Shown: one piece after another, positions 44,783-56,304 of the stretch
Position numbering within the stretch: position 1 is the stretch's first letter
Layout: the number at the start of each line of letters is the position of its first letter
Source: Thermotoga sp. Mc24
GTDB lineage: Bacteria; Thermotogota; Thermotogae; Thermotogales; Thermotogaceae
NCBI RefSeq assembly: GCF_000784835.1
Contig: NZ_JSFH01000004.1
Location: 62,001 to 126,000 of the forward strand
DNA length: 64,000 bases
Direction of reading: 5' to 3'
Notes under the pieces: model-generated
Seen by the model: the letters and a program-made list of their open reading frames with translations, nothing else
Database searches by the model: none
What the model was told of the DNA's origin: nothing
Made by a program: the position numbers and the translations under genes

Positions 44783-45022
44783 CCCACCCTGCTCTTCACA
44801 GGGTCAGGTTAGAACTCCAGTGCACCGAGGGTGGTATTCCACTGGCGGCTCCACCGCCCCTGGCGAGGCGGCTTCACAGCCTCCCACCTATTCTATACAC
44901 GATGCACCGGAGCCCAATACCAGGCTGCAGTAAAGCTCCACGGGGTCTTTCCGTCTAGCCGCGGGTACTGGGCATCTTCACCCAGACTGAAATTTCACCG
45001 GGCCCCCCGCCGAGACAGTGCC

Positions 45023-45819
<797 letters not shown>

Positions 45820-45850
45820 GGTCGGAGCTACGCTCCCACAAGAGGAGCCT

Positions 45851-45890
<40 letters not shown>

Positions 45891-46668
45891 TCCCTATACT
45901 TCCTCTTTTCGAGTTAGCAGAGACCTGTGTTTTTGGTAAACAGTCGCCAGGGCCTTGTCACTGCGACCGCCTCGGGCTCCCCCAGTTTCCAGGTTGCCCC
46001 TTCCCCTGGGTTCACCCTAACGCGGCACCCCTTCTCCCGAAGTTACGGGGCCAATTTGCCGAGTTCCTTGGCGAGGGTTCACCCGCTCCCCTGAGCCTTC
46101 TAAGCCCGCCCACCTGTGTCGGTTTGCGGAACGGGCACCTACGGTCTCAAGCGGTACGCGAGGTTTTTCTCGGCAGTGTGGGGTCAGCGCCGTTGGTCCC
46201 CGAAGGGACCTCCCCATCACGGCTCAGGCTCGGGGCGCGGATTTACCTACGCCCGTCATCGCCCTAACCGCTTGGAGGGGCATGCCACTTGCCCCCGGCG
46301 CTTACCCTCCTGCGTCACCCCTCGTACCATCGACCGCAGATGGCGCCGGAATATTAACCGGCTTCCCTTCGGCTACCCCTTTCGGGTTCACCTTAGGGTC
46401 CCGGCTAACCCTGGGCGGACGACCCTTCCCCAGGTACCCTTGGGCTTACGGGGGGAGGGATTCTCACCCTCCTTTCGTATACTCATGCCCGCATTCTCAC
46501 TTCCGCCTCGTCCAGCGGCCCTCACGGGTCCGCCTTCATCCTACAGCGGAAAGCTCCCCTACCGCCAGTACCCCCAACGGAGGTACTGACCCGCGGCTTC
46601 GGAGGGTGGCTTGAGCCCCGTTACATTTTCGGTGCAGAGCGCCTCGGCTGGTGAGCTGTTACGCACTC

Positions 46669-46701
<33 letters not shown>

Positions 46702-47816
46702 AGCTGTCTTAGGCGCTCCACATCCTTTACCACTTAGCCACCTCTTCGGGTCCTTAGCCGGCGGTCTGGGTTGTTCCCCTCTCGTCCGCGGAGCTTATCC
46801 CCCGCGGGCTCACTCCCGGGCTTTGTGTGCAGGAATTCGGAGTTTGACGGGGTTCGGAGGAAACCCCCCTAGCCCCATCAGTGCTCTACCCCCTGCACAG
46901 ACCGCCCGAGGCTGCACCTCAATGCATTTCGGGGAGAACCAGCTATCACCGGGTTCGGTTAGCTTTTCACTCCTACCCCCAGGTCATCCGAGGACTTTTC
47001 ACTGTCCACCGGTTCGGGCCTCCAGTGGGTTTTAACCCACCTTCACCCTGCCCAGGGGTAGCTCACCCGGCTTCGGGTCTGCCGCCGGTGACTGAACGCC
47101 CTGTTCGGACTCGCTTTCGCTGCGGCTACGCCTTTGTCGGCTTAACCTCGCCACCGACGGCAACTCGCGGGCTCATTAATCAAAAGGCACGCCGTCACCC
47201 CCAAATGGGGGCTCCGACTTCTTGTAGGCACGCGGTTTCAGATCCTCTTTCACTCCCCTTCCGGGGTGCTTTTCACCTTTCCCTCACGGTACTGGTGCGC
47301 TATCGGACGGCGGGTAGTATTTAGCCTTGGAGGGTGGTCCCCCCAGCTTCCCACGGGATTCCACGTGTCCCGTGGTACTCGGGAACACGGCCCAGGGAGT
47401 CCCTCCTCTTTCGCCTACGGGGCTGTCACCCTCTCCGGCCCACCTTCCCAGGTGGTTCGGCTAGAGGAGGGATTTGTAACTCCCCGGCGAGTCCGTGGCC
47501 TCACCCGACCGTGTCCCGCAACCCCAGCGTGGCAACGCCCACGGGCTTTGACACCACGCTGGTTTGGGCTCCTCCCCGTTCGCTCGCCGCTACTAGGGGA
47601 ATCTCGGTTGATTTCTTTTCCTCGGGGTACTGAGATGTTTCACTTCCCCCGGTGTCGCACCGCCTTTCGGCGGCGAGTGGCCTCAACGGCCACCCGGGTT
47701 TCCCCATTCGGGAATCCCGGGATCAACGCCTGCTTGCGGCTCCCCCGGGCTTATCGCAGCTTGCCACGCCCTTCATCGCCTCCCGCCGCCAAGGCATCCA
47801 CCGCGTGCCCTTAGTA

Positions 47817-47862
47817 CCTTGACCTCCTACTTTCCCCTATGCAGTTTTCAATGACCCTTCAC
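47817..47862 (-). repeat. 23S processing stem, 5' arm
   Basis: Partner of 44074-44115, between tRNA-Ala and 23S; contains AACTGCATAGGGG and GGAGGTCAAGG, complementary to the region after 23S. Confidence 0.9.
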
Positions 47863-47864
47863 CT

Positions 47865-47940
47865 TGGTGGAGACGAGGGGATTCGAACCCCTGACCTCCT
47901 GCTTGCAAAGCAGGCGCTCTCCCAGCTGAGCTACGTCCCC
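47865..47940 (-). tRNA. tRNA-Ala (anticodon TGC)
   Basis: 76 bases in the 16S-23S spacer: acceptor GGGGACG, anticodon loop TTTGCAA, encoded CCA. Directly precedes the 23S processing arm. Confidence 0.97.
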
Positions 47941-47945
47941 ACCAA

Positions 47946-48022
47946 TGGTGGGCTCGGGTGGACTCGAACCACCGACCTCACGCTTATCAGGCGTGCGCTC
48001 TGACCGACTGAGCTACGAGCCC
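47946..48022 (-). tRNA. tRNA-Ile (anticodon GAT)
   Basis: 77 bases in the 16S-23S spacer: acceptor GGGCTCG, anticodon loop CTGATAA, encoded CCA. Only five bases separate it from tRNA-Ala. Confidence 0.97.
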
Positions 48023-48028
48023 GAGCCA

Positions 48029-48051
48029 TTGGAATATGGATAGCAGCCCCC
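48029..48051 (-). repeat. 16S processing stem, 3' arm
   Basis: Inverted match to 49650-49672. The shared core GGGGGCTGCTATCCATATT (19 bases) is perfect, then a G-U pair and further pairs. The stalk encloses 16S rRNA. Confidence 0.9.
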
Positions 48052-48061
48052 ATTCATCTCC

Positions 48062-49621
<1,560 letters not shown>

Positions 49622-49649
49622 TAAGATTCGATCCAGGCTCAACAAACTG

Positions 49650-49672
49650 GGGGGCTGCTATCCATATTTCAA
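49650..49672 (-). repeat. 16S processing stem, 5' arm
   Basis: Partner of 48029-48051, about 30 bases upstream of the mature 16S 5' end. Confidence 0.9.
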
Positions 49673-49792
49673 TGACCCGAGGACAAAAAACCTTGAAGTT
49701 TGCTTCAACTCTGAGTTCGTAACTTCTCTTTCCGGGTTCTATTCTTCTTTTCCGCTTTCTGAAGACCCTTCATCTCAACGTCGCCGAGATTA

Positions 49793-49821
49793 ATAATAGC
49801 ATCCCCTTCAACCTCTTTCAA
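49793..49821 (-). promoter_or_regulatory. rRNA operon promoter
   Basis: On the - strand TTGAAA (49816-49821) and TATTAT (49793-49798) with a 17-base spacer. It lies 34 bases after the priA stop codon and would give a leader of about 165 bases before 16S. In that leader TTGAAG-CAAA-CTTCAA followed by GGTTTTTT (49686-49707) forms a small hairpin. No terminator separates priA from this promoter. Confidence 0.85.
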
Positions 49822-49854
49822 TTAAGAAAAAGATACGATAAAGTAACATCAAGG

Positions 49855-52065
49855 TTAATCCGATACCTCGAGTGTGGGCGGATCGATCCGAACAATCGCA
49901 TCGATTCCCAGTATTCTCAACGCTTTTTCCAGTTTCGAAAGTACTCTCTCCAAGTCTTCTGTTTTCACAATGAGATGGTACCTGTAGAATCCTCTCAGCT
50001 TGAAAACCCAGTGCTCAACGGGTCCAAGAACCTCCTCGCCTTTTAGAAATTCTTTTAGAGAGCTCAGAGAATTCTTTCCAAATTCCGGATTCTTGGACTT
50101 CACAGCAACCTGAACGAGGTGGCGATATGGAGGATAACCAAGGGCTTTTCTTCTTTCGAGTTCTTCGGCATAAAAACCATCCACATCTTCTTCTAAGGCT
50201 TTTTTGATGATCGTGTCCTCCGAATTATAGGTCTGGATAATCGCCTTCCCCTGATCTCCTCTCGATGCCCTTCCCAGAGTCTGAACGATCAACTGAAACG
50301 TACGAAGTGAAGACGAATAATCAGGGTTGAAGATCAAAGAATCCACATCTGTGATACATACAAGGCCTATTTCGGGTACATTGAGACTCTTCGTGATCAA
50401 CCTGGTTCCAACGAGGATATCTATCTCGCCTCTGATCAATTTGTCTATGTAACTTTCCAGCTCCATGATGTTATCGACAACCTCTCTGTCGACCCTCGCT
50501 ATCCTGCGGGTCGGAAAGTACCTTCTCAGTTCCCTTTCCACTCTTTCCGTCCCCGCTGCTCTTCCGACGAGGCGCCCTCCACATCGAGGACAGGATTCAA
50601 CAAATCCATATTCATGACCGCATTGATGACATTTCAACGAATGCGTATCCGAATGGTACACCAGAGACACATCACAATTCTCACATTTGAGCACGTGCCC
50701 ACAGACTTCACACTGGACGCGCCCCCAGAAACCTTTTCTCCTCACATAGATAAGTACTCTCTTGCCTTCCTCGAGGGTCTCCTCTATTCTGTCGAGGGTC
50801 TTCTTCGCAAAACTTCCTATCTTCTCTTCATTTCGCATATCGACAACTTCCACAGACAGATTCCCGAACCTTCTCCTAAAATTGAACATTCTGATGCGAC
50901 CCTCTTTTGCGTCTCTGTAGGTCCACAGATCCGGTGTTGCAGAAGACAGAATTATTGGAACATCGAAAACCTCAGAAATTTTCCTTGCAACCACGACGGC
51001 ATCATAAGAAGGTCGAGTGTGTTGATAGAAACTCTCATCGTGTTCTTCGTCAACTATCAAGAGAGAAAGATTCTTAACTGGAACAAAAACAGCACTGCGT
51101 GTCCCCAAAAGCACATCGATTTTTCCGCTAACCGCCCTGTACCATTCCAGATTTTTCCTCGCTCTGGAAAGGTAGCTGTGATAAATCCCTATTTTCAAGT
51201 CCGGGAAGGCTCCTTTCAGGCGTGAAAGTGTGTGGGTGAGAACAGAAACTTCCGGTACGAGGAAAAGAACGGTTCCTTTCCTTGAATACACATCAATTAA
51301 CTCGAACAAAGCCTCGGTTTTTCCGCTCCCCGTTGGACCGAAAAAAAGATTTTCCCTCGAAATATTTTCTTTGAAACCACTGCGGAGAATCCTTCTCTTT
51401 TTCGGAAGAACGTCGCTTCTCACTATTTCCACTATATTCTTTCTTTGAAGAGTCTCGATCACACTCCTTGAAACTTCCAGATCTTCCAGCAACTCCTCAA
51501 GATGAACCCCATCATTGAATTGAAGGTATTCCACCACCATTCTCTGCTTCACAGTTAAATGTTCTCGAACGATTTCACTTATTCCCTTTTTCAGAAACAA
51601 TCGCTTTTTCACACGAGGTCTTGGCTCTTTCACATAGAAATTTTTCTCCACCCTCACCAGGCCTTTTTTCACCATTTCTTTCAGGGTTTTTTCCCCGAAA
51701 GTTTCAAGAAAATCGCGTAGAGTCATCCTGTCGAAATCCAGAAACGGACTCTCCGAAACAACCACTTCCTCTTTGTAATCGTCGATACCCTGTGGGAAAA
51801 ACAGATCGAAAACCATTCCTACGGGTGAGAAAAACCTTTCAGACACCCATTCTGCTATTTTCACATGTCCTTCGCTTAGAAAACTTTTACCATCCCTTTC
51901 ACTGAGCGTTGCTTCGTTTTCGTGTGAAAATGATCGTTCCAGTACGTAGCCCTTGACTTTTTCGTTTCGCCACTTCAACCACACTCTTTCACCAGTCAAA
52001 AGCTCTTCTGAAGAGAAAACATTAAGCACTTTTCCCAAACCGGAGACAGCCACCTTGTAGTACAT
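49855..52065 (-). CDS. priA: Primosomal replication protein N' (PriA helicase)
   Basis: Restarts replication at repaired forks. The 736-residue chain has an N-terminal 3'BD-like domain, helicase motifs FGPTGSGKTEALFEL, the DEEH box LLIVDEEHDESFYQ and SATPDLW, the zinc region with paired Cys motifs (CEVCGHVLKCENC, CHQCG, CPRCGG) and the late motifs GTRLITKSLN and TLGRASRGDQ. It starts one base after yitT ends. rRNA transcription begins just downstream. Confidence 0.96.
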   Translation of the reverse strand: MYYKVAVSGLGKVLNVFSSEELLTGERVWLKWRNEKVKGYVLERSFSHENEATLSERDGKSFLSEGHVKIAEWVSERFFSPVGMVFDLFFPQGIDDYKEEVVVSESPFLDFDRMTLRDFLETFGEKTLKEMVKKGLVRVEKNFYVKEPRPRVKKRLFLKKGISEIVREHLTVKQRMVVEYLQFNDGVHLEELLEDLEVSRSVIETLQRKNIVEIVRSDVLPKKRRILRSGFKENISRENLFFGPTGSGKTEALFELIDVYSRKGTVLFLVPEVSVLTHTLSRLKGAFPDLKIGIYHSYLSRARKNLEWYRAVSGKIDVLLGTRSAVFVPVKNLSLLIVDEEHDESFYQHTRPSYDAVVVARKISEVFDVPIILSSATPDLWTYRDAKEGRIRMFNFRRRFGNLSVEVVDMRNEEKIGSFAKKTLDRIEETLEEGKRVLIYVRRKGFWGRVQCEVCGHVLKCENCDVSLVYHSDTHSLKCHQCGHEYGFVESCPRCGGRLVGRAAGTERVERELRRYFPTRRIARVDREVVDNIMELESYIDKLIRGEIDILVGTRLITKSLNVPEIGLVCITDVDSLIFNPDYSSSLRTFQLIVQTLGRASRGDQGKAIIQTYNSEDTIIKKALEEDVDGFYAEELERRKALGYPPYRHLVQVAVKSKNPEFGKNSLSSLKEFLKGEEVLGPVEHWVFKLRGFYRYHLIVKTEDLERVLSKLEKALRILGIDAIVRIDPPTLEVSD

Positions 52066-52066
52066 C

Positions 52067-52918
52067 TCACAACTCCTCCAGTTCTTTGAACCCTTCTCCG
52101 AGGGCCTGCCTCACTTCCTTGATTATGACGAAGGCTTTTGGATCAGCCTTCTTTATGAACCTGATCAGTTCGTTCAATTCTCTCCTCCTCACTACCACCA
52201 GAAGTATCTTCTTTTCTTTGCCGGTGTAAGCTCCCTTTGCGGGAATGTAAGTAGCCCCTCTTTGAAGAACGTTCAGCACAAAGTCTTTTATATCGTCGCA
52301 TTTTTCAGAGATAATGATCACCTCACTCGACTGCTCAATACCTCTCATCATGAAATCCACCATTATACCGTTCAAAATAACTCCAAGAAGTGCGTACATA
52401 CCTGTTCTGGCACTGAAAACAAGTCCTGCAAGCACCGCTATCGCGACATCCACCATGAGCAGCCCCGTTCCCATAGATATCCAGAAGTACTTGTTCAGAA
52501 TCCTGGCCAGAATATCCGTTCCTCCTGTGGAAGCGTTCTGGGAGAAAGTTATGGCAAGGCCGGAAGCTGTGAGTATGGTTCCAAAAAACACGGCAAGGAA
52601 CAGATCGTCACCGGTGTACTTTGGAAGGGGAATAATGCGGTCGAAAAGATCCACGAAGAAGTTAAAAACAAAGGTGCAATAAATAGTCTTCGCACTGAAA
52701 TCGAATCCTATCGTCAAGAAAGCTATCAAAAAGAGCAAACCGTTGAGTATGTACATCCACACACCAACGGGGATCGGCACAAAACTGTGAAGTATTATCG
52801 AAAGACCGCTCACCCCACCGGCTGCTATGTCGTTCGGTATGAGGAAAACAACGAGCCCAACGGCAGTGATCAACGTTCCAAGAGTACTCAGCACGTACTC
52901 TTTGATTTTTTCTATCAA
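52067..52918 (-). CDS. YitT-family membrane protein (DUF161 + DUF2179)
   Basis: A 283-residue protein with five to six hydrophobic helices carrying the YitT patterns GLVVFLIPNDIAAGGVSGLS and FSQNASTGGTDILARIL, followed by a C-terminal cytoplasmic DUF2179 domain (EVIIISEKCDDIKDFVLNVL, RGATYIPAKGAYTGKEKK). Transport function is suspected for the family but not established here. Start TTG 52918 with GGAGGTGAAAGAAG. Confidence 0.9.
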   Translation of the reverse strand: MIEKIKEYVLSTLGTLITAVGLVVFLIPNDIAAGGVSGLSIILHSFVPIPVGVWMYILNGLLFLIAFLTIGFDFSAKTIYCTFVFNFFVDLFDRIIPLPKYTGDDLFLAVFFGTILTASGLAITFSQNASTGGTDILARILNKYFWISMGTGLLMVDVAIAVLAGLVFSARTGMYALLGVILNGIMVDFMMRGIEQSSEVIIISEKCDDIKDFVLNVLQRGATYIPAKGAYTGKEKKILLVVVRRRELNELIRFIKKADPKAFVIIKEVRQALGEGFKELEEL

Positions 52919-52942
52919 CTTCTTTCACCTCCATGAGAAAAA

Positions 52943-53827
52943 TCAGAGGGAGGAAGAAGAGATGAAGACCTTACCGCCCAGAGGAACGTTCAGTACTTCG
53001 GCAACGAAATCACACTTTGCTGTCAGGAGGAAGAAGAGATTCTTTTTCCCCTCTTCGTAGAGACCTTCGAAGTTTCCCTGGCCTTTGGAGATCACAACAT
53101 CGAACTCAAAGAACGCCTTTCTGAACTCTTCACTCGCCTTATCAAGCATGACGCCAGGTTCGTCCACTCCAGAGCTAATAACAGTGGCGATTTCCTCTAA
53201 ACCTATGTACTTCGCGTCCTCGATGGTTGCGTCGTTGATAATGGGTTTGCCACGAACCGCCACAACTACCTCCAGCGATGGATTCTCCATCTTCAGGACT
53301 TCTATGAAGAACTTGTCAAACACGATTTCTCCCGCGTTGTCAGCCACATAGAACAGAGTGGAAGCGTTCATTAACACATTCCTGAATTCCTCGAAATCTT
53401 CTCTGTCGAACGGCCTTTCGTAAGCCTCGTGTAGTTTTTCAAAGATTTCCTCAACACTCCATCCCGGTATCCCGAGATCTATCAGATTCCCAGAAACGGC
53501 GAGTTTTGCAGCCGAATACACAGGGTCAGGAGAGTTCAAAATCTCTGGCCTGAACATTTCAACGAGTTTCATGGCCATATCGTTCGATCTTCTTTTCTCT
53601 TCTTTGAACGGATCTTCTTCCTTTATGTACTCCATTATGAACCTGTGAACCTCTCCGTTCACTTCGAGAGGCTTCATACCCCACTTCATTTCACTCATAA
53701 TCCTGAAAACTTCCCTGAAGATCACCCATCTCTTTTCAGGAGAAGTTATGGTTTTCTTCAGAAGATTCTCCGCCTGTCTGAGGCTGCAGATCAGACATCT
53801 TTCGTCAGCTCTCAGATACCTCATCAT
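52943..53827 (-). CDS. DUF89 / ARMT1-like metal-dependent phosphatase
   Basis: A 294-residue DUF89 protein. An N-terminal CLICSLRQAENLL segment has the Cys pair typical of the prokaryotic subfamily, and the metal-site motif VADNAGEIVFDKFF plus SKGQGNFEGL are intact. Family members dephosphorylate damaged phospho-metabolites. Two adjacent ATG codons (53827, 53824) follow GGAGGAGATCG; the gene overlaps the end of acpP by 23 bases. Confidence 0.9.
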   Translation of the reverse strand: MMRYLRADERCLICSLRQAENLLKKTITSPEKRWVIFREVFRIMSEMKWGMKPLEVNGEVHRFIMEYIKEEDPFKEEKRRSNDMAMKLVEMFRPEILNSPDPVYSAAKLAVSGNLIDLGIPGWSVEEIFEKLHEAYERPFDREDFEEFRNVLMNASTLFYVADNAGEIVFDKFFIEVLKMENPSLEVVVAVRGKPIINDATIEDAKYIGLEEIATVISSGVDEPGVMLDKASEEFRKAFFEFDVVISKGQGNFEGLYEEGKKNLFFLLTAKCDFVAEVLNVPLGGKVFISSSSL

Positions 53828-54071
53828 CGATCTCCTCCAGCTTCTTGATTACTATATCGATCAGATCCTTAACCTTTCGAATTTTCGATATCTCCTCATC
53901 TTCTATTCTCAAGGCAAATTCATCTTCGAAGAACATCACAAGGTCTATCACGTCTATCGAATCGAATCCAAGCTCTTCAAATGTGTTTTCCTCATCAACC
54001 GTTTCAAGATCTTTCCCCATTTTCTCTGACGCGATTTCGACAAATTTCGCCATGAGCTTTTTCCTTTCCAC
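53805..54071 (-). CDS. acpP: Acyl carrier protein
   Basis: Carries acyl chains on a phosphopantetheine arm. The attachment site is in ELGFDSIDVIDLVMFFED (Ser of DSI). An 88-residue form from GTG 54071 has a GGGGGA site; an ATG at 54086 would add five residues and one at 54053 is also in frame. The surrounding genes (DUF89, YitT, PriA) are not fatty-acid genes. Confidence 0.9.
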   Translation of the reverse strand: MERKKLMAKFVEIASEKMGKDLETVDEENTFEELGFDSIDVIDLVMFFEDEFALRIEDEEISKIRKVKDLIDIVIKKLEEIDDEVSES

Positions 54072-54100
54072 GTGAAGTCCCCCCATGAAATCTTACCACA

Positions 54101-54124
54101 ATTTTAAAGGGGGCCGAAGCCCCC
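54101..54124 (-). terminator. Terminator after hppA
   Basis: GGGGGC-TTCG-GCCCCC on the - strand (54109-54124), a 6-bp all-GC stem closed by a UUCG tetraloop, followed by TTTAAAATT. It ends the leuS-to-hppA operon; acpP begins 30 bases later. Confidence 0.75.
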
Positions 54125-54129
54125 GTTTA

Positions 54130-56301
54130 TCAGAACAGGTGAACGTGTTTGAATATGGAGACCGCTATCACCGAGACCACCGACATGATCTTTATGAGAA
54201 TGTCAAGAGAAGGTCCAACGGTGTCCTTGAGAGGATCTCCAACCGTGTCTCCTATAACCAGAGCTTTGTGCGGCTCGGAACCTTTTCCATACCCTTCCAG
54301 ATTACCCGCTTCCAGGTACTTCTTCGCGTTGTCCCAGGCTCCTCCAGAATTGGCCGTCAGAATTGCGAGCATCGCACCACTGAGGACCGTTCCTATCAAC
54401 ACTCCTCCAACGAACTCCGCTCCGAGGAGAAAACCAGTCACAAGCGGTGTGAGAATCGCTATGAACGCAGGATAACCCATCTGCTTCAGAGCGTTGTCGC
54501 TGGTGATCTCAATACACCTGTTGTAGTCAGGCTTGGCCTTACCTTCCAGCAGTCCTGGGATTTCTCGAGCCTGTCTTCTGATCTCATCCACCATCTTCAT
54601 AGCTGCCTTGGTAACTGCCGAAATAAGATATCCACTGAAGTAATATGTGATGGCTGCACCAAGGAGGGCGCCTGCTATGACCCTCGCATCGAGCATGTTC
54701 AGAAGAAGCACGAGTGAAGGAGGCTTCCCAATATCAGAAGGACTGATCTGGGAGAACATGTAAGACGCAAAGAGTGAAAGCGCTGCAAATATAGCGGATC
54801 CTATAGCGAATCCCTTTCCTATGGCTGCGGTGGTGTTACCGACCGCGTCGAGGTGATCCGTGATCTTTCTGACCTCGGGATCCAGTTCACACATTTCGCT
54901 TATTCCACCCGCGTTGTCCGCAATGGGACCGTAGCTGTCAACAGAGACGGATGTTGCAACAAACGAAAGCATTCCAAGCGCGGCAATCGCCACACCGTAG
55001 AGACCCGCAAAATAATCAGCAAAGAGGATACCAAGAACAAGTGTTAGAGTGGGGAGAAACACGCTCTTCATACCAAGTGAAAGTCCGTTCGAAATGACCA
55101 TTCCGGTCCCTTCGATAGAAGATTTGCTCAGAAACTGGGTCGGTTTGTAGTGGTAACTCGTGTAATACTCGGCCCAGAATCCTATGATGATTCCCGAGAA
55201 GATACCTATGATCGCTGAGAACCAAGGTGAGATGGCTCCAAATCGGAATCCAACTACATCGAGTCCCTGAAGATCTTTCAGATAGAAATACGTCAGAAAG
55301 GCTGTGAGGACAACTGTGAGCAGCGCAGATGTCCAGAGGCTGATGTTGAGTTCTCTTTGAGGATTATCAGATGGCTTCTTTACGATCACGTACAGTATTC
55401 CAAGCATCGAACAGCCGAGACCGGCAAGAGCAAAGAAGATAGGATAGCTTATGAGCGCCTGTATCGTCTCCTTTGGTACCTGATGTACCAGATTCTCACC
55501 TATCTTCTGAACGTAGATCGGGAACATGTAAGAAGCGAGGATTATGGAAGAAACTATCGCTCCAACAAAGCTCTCCAAAAGGTCCGCTCCGAGCCCCGCA
55601 ACGTCTCCCACGTTGTCTCCCACATTGTCTGCGATCGTTGCCGGATTCCTGGGATCGTCTTCCGGGAGGTTCAATTCGGTTTTTCCAACGAGGTCGGCTG
55701 CCATATCAGCGGCCTTCGTGTAAACTCCTCCACCGACCCTATCGAACATGGCAATGATTGAACATCCAAGGGCGTATCCAGAAACGGTCATCGCGAAAGG
55801 AACGAAGTTTATTCCAAGCCAGTTCGTGTATATATTAAGATTGTCCAGTTGTCCCATCCACTTCCCAAAGATCAGATACACCAGAACGAGTCCAAGCAGA
55901 GCGAATCCACCAACGGAAAGACCCATAACGCTTCCACCTTGATACGCCACTTTCAGAGCGGGGCCTATCTTCTTTATGGTTCTGGCAGCCTCCGCCACCC
56001 TGACGTTTGCCCTGGTGGCCATCTTCATTCCCACAATACCAGCAGATGCACTCATAACGGCTCCCAGGAGAAACGCCACACCCGTCTGCCAGGTTGTGAA
56101 GATCATGAGGAGTATCGCTATGACGATGGCAACTTTAAAAATGGCTTTTGTTTCGTGTGCAAGGAAGGAATCTGCTCCACTTCTGATGTAAGAGGAAATC
56201 TCTTTCATCCGCTCGGTCCCCTCTGGTTTTCTGACGACGGCTGCGAAGTTTGCGGCAGCAAAACCGAGTGCAACAAGCGGAATTAAAAAGAGCAGCCACA
56301 T
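54130..56301 (-). CDS. hppA: Membrane-bound ion-pumping pyrophosphatase
   Basis: Hydrolyses pyrophosphate and pumps Na+ and/or H+ across the membrane. The 723-residue chain has about 16 hydrophobic helices and the catalytic loops DRVGGGVYTKAADMAADLVGK, DDPRNPATIADNVGDNVGD and DTVGDPLKDTVGPS with their Asp clusters; an Ala in the GNTTAAIGKG segment marks the K+-dependent class. T. maritima's orthologue is a K+-dependent sodium pump of 726 residues as I recall. The start ATG 56301 overlaps another ATG (ATGTATG at 56305-56299 region) in a different frame; GGAGGAGGGG lies upstream. It follows topR by three bases. Confidence 0.94.
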   Translation of the reverse strand: MWLLFLIPLVALGFAAANFAAVVRKPEGTERMKEISSYIRSGADSFLAHETKAIFKVAIVIAILLMIFTTWQTGVAFLLGAVMSASAGIVGMKMATRANVRVAEAARTIKKIGPALKVAYQGGSVMGLSVGGFALLGLVLVYLIFGKWMGQLDNLNIYTNWLGINFVPFAMTVSGYALGCSIIAMFDRVGGGVYTKAADMAADLVGKTELNLPEDDPRNPATIADNVGDNVGDVAGLGADLLESFVGAIVSSIILASYMFPIYVQKIGENLVHQVPKETIQALISYPIFFALAGLGCSMLGILYVIVKKPSDNPQRELNISLWTSALLTVVLTAFLTYFYLKDLQGLDVVGFRFGAISPWFSAIIGIFSGIIIGFWAEYYTSYHYKPTQFLSKSSIEGTGMVISNGLSLGMKSVFLPTLTLVLGILFADYFAGLYGVAIAALGMLSFVATSVSVDSYGPIADNAGGISEMCELDPEVRKITDHLDAVGNTTAAIGKGFAIGSAIFAALSLFASYMFSQISPSDIGKPPSLVLLLNMLDARVIAGALLGAAITYYFSGYLISAVTKAAMKMVDEIRRQAREIPGLLEGKAKPDYNRCIEITSDNALKQMGYPAFIAILTPLVTGFLLGAEFVGGVLIGTVLSGAMLAILTANSGGAWDNAKKYLEAGNLEGYGKGSEPHKALVIGDTVGDPLKDTVGPSLDILIKIMSVVSVIAVSIFKHVHLF

Positions 56302-56304
56302 ACA

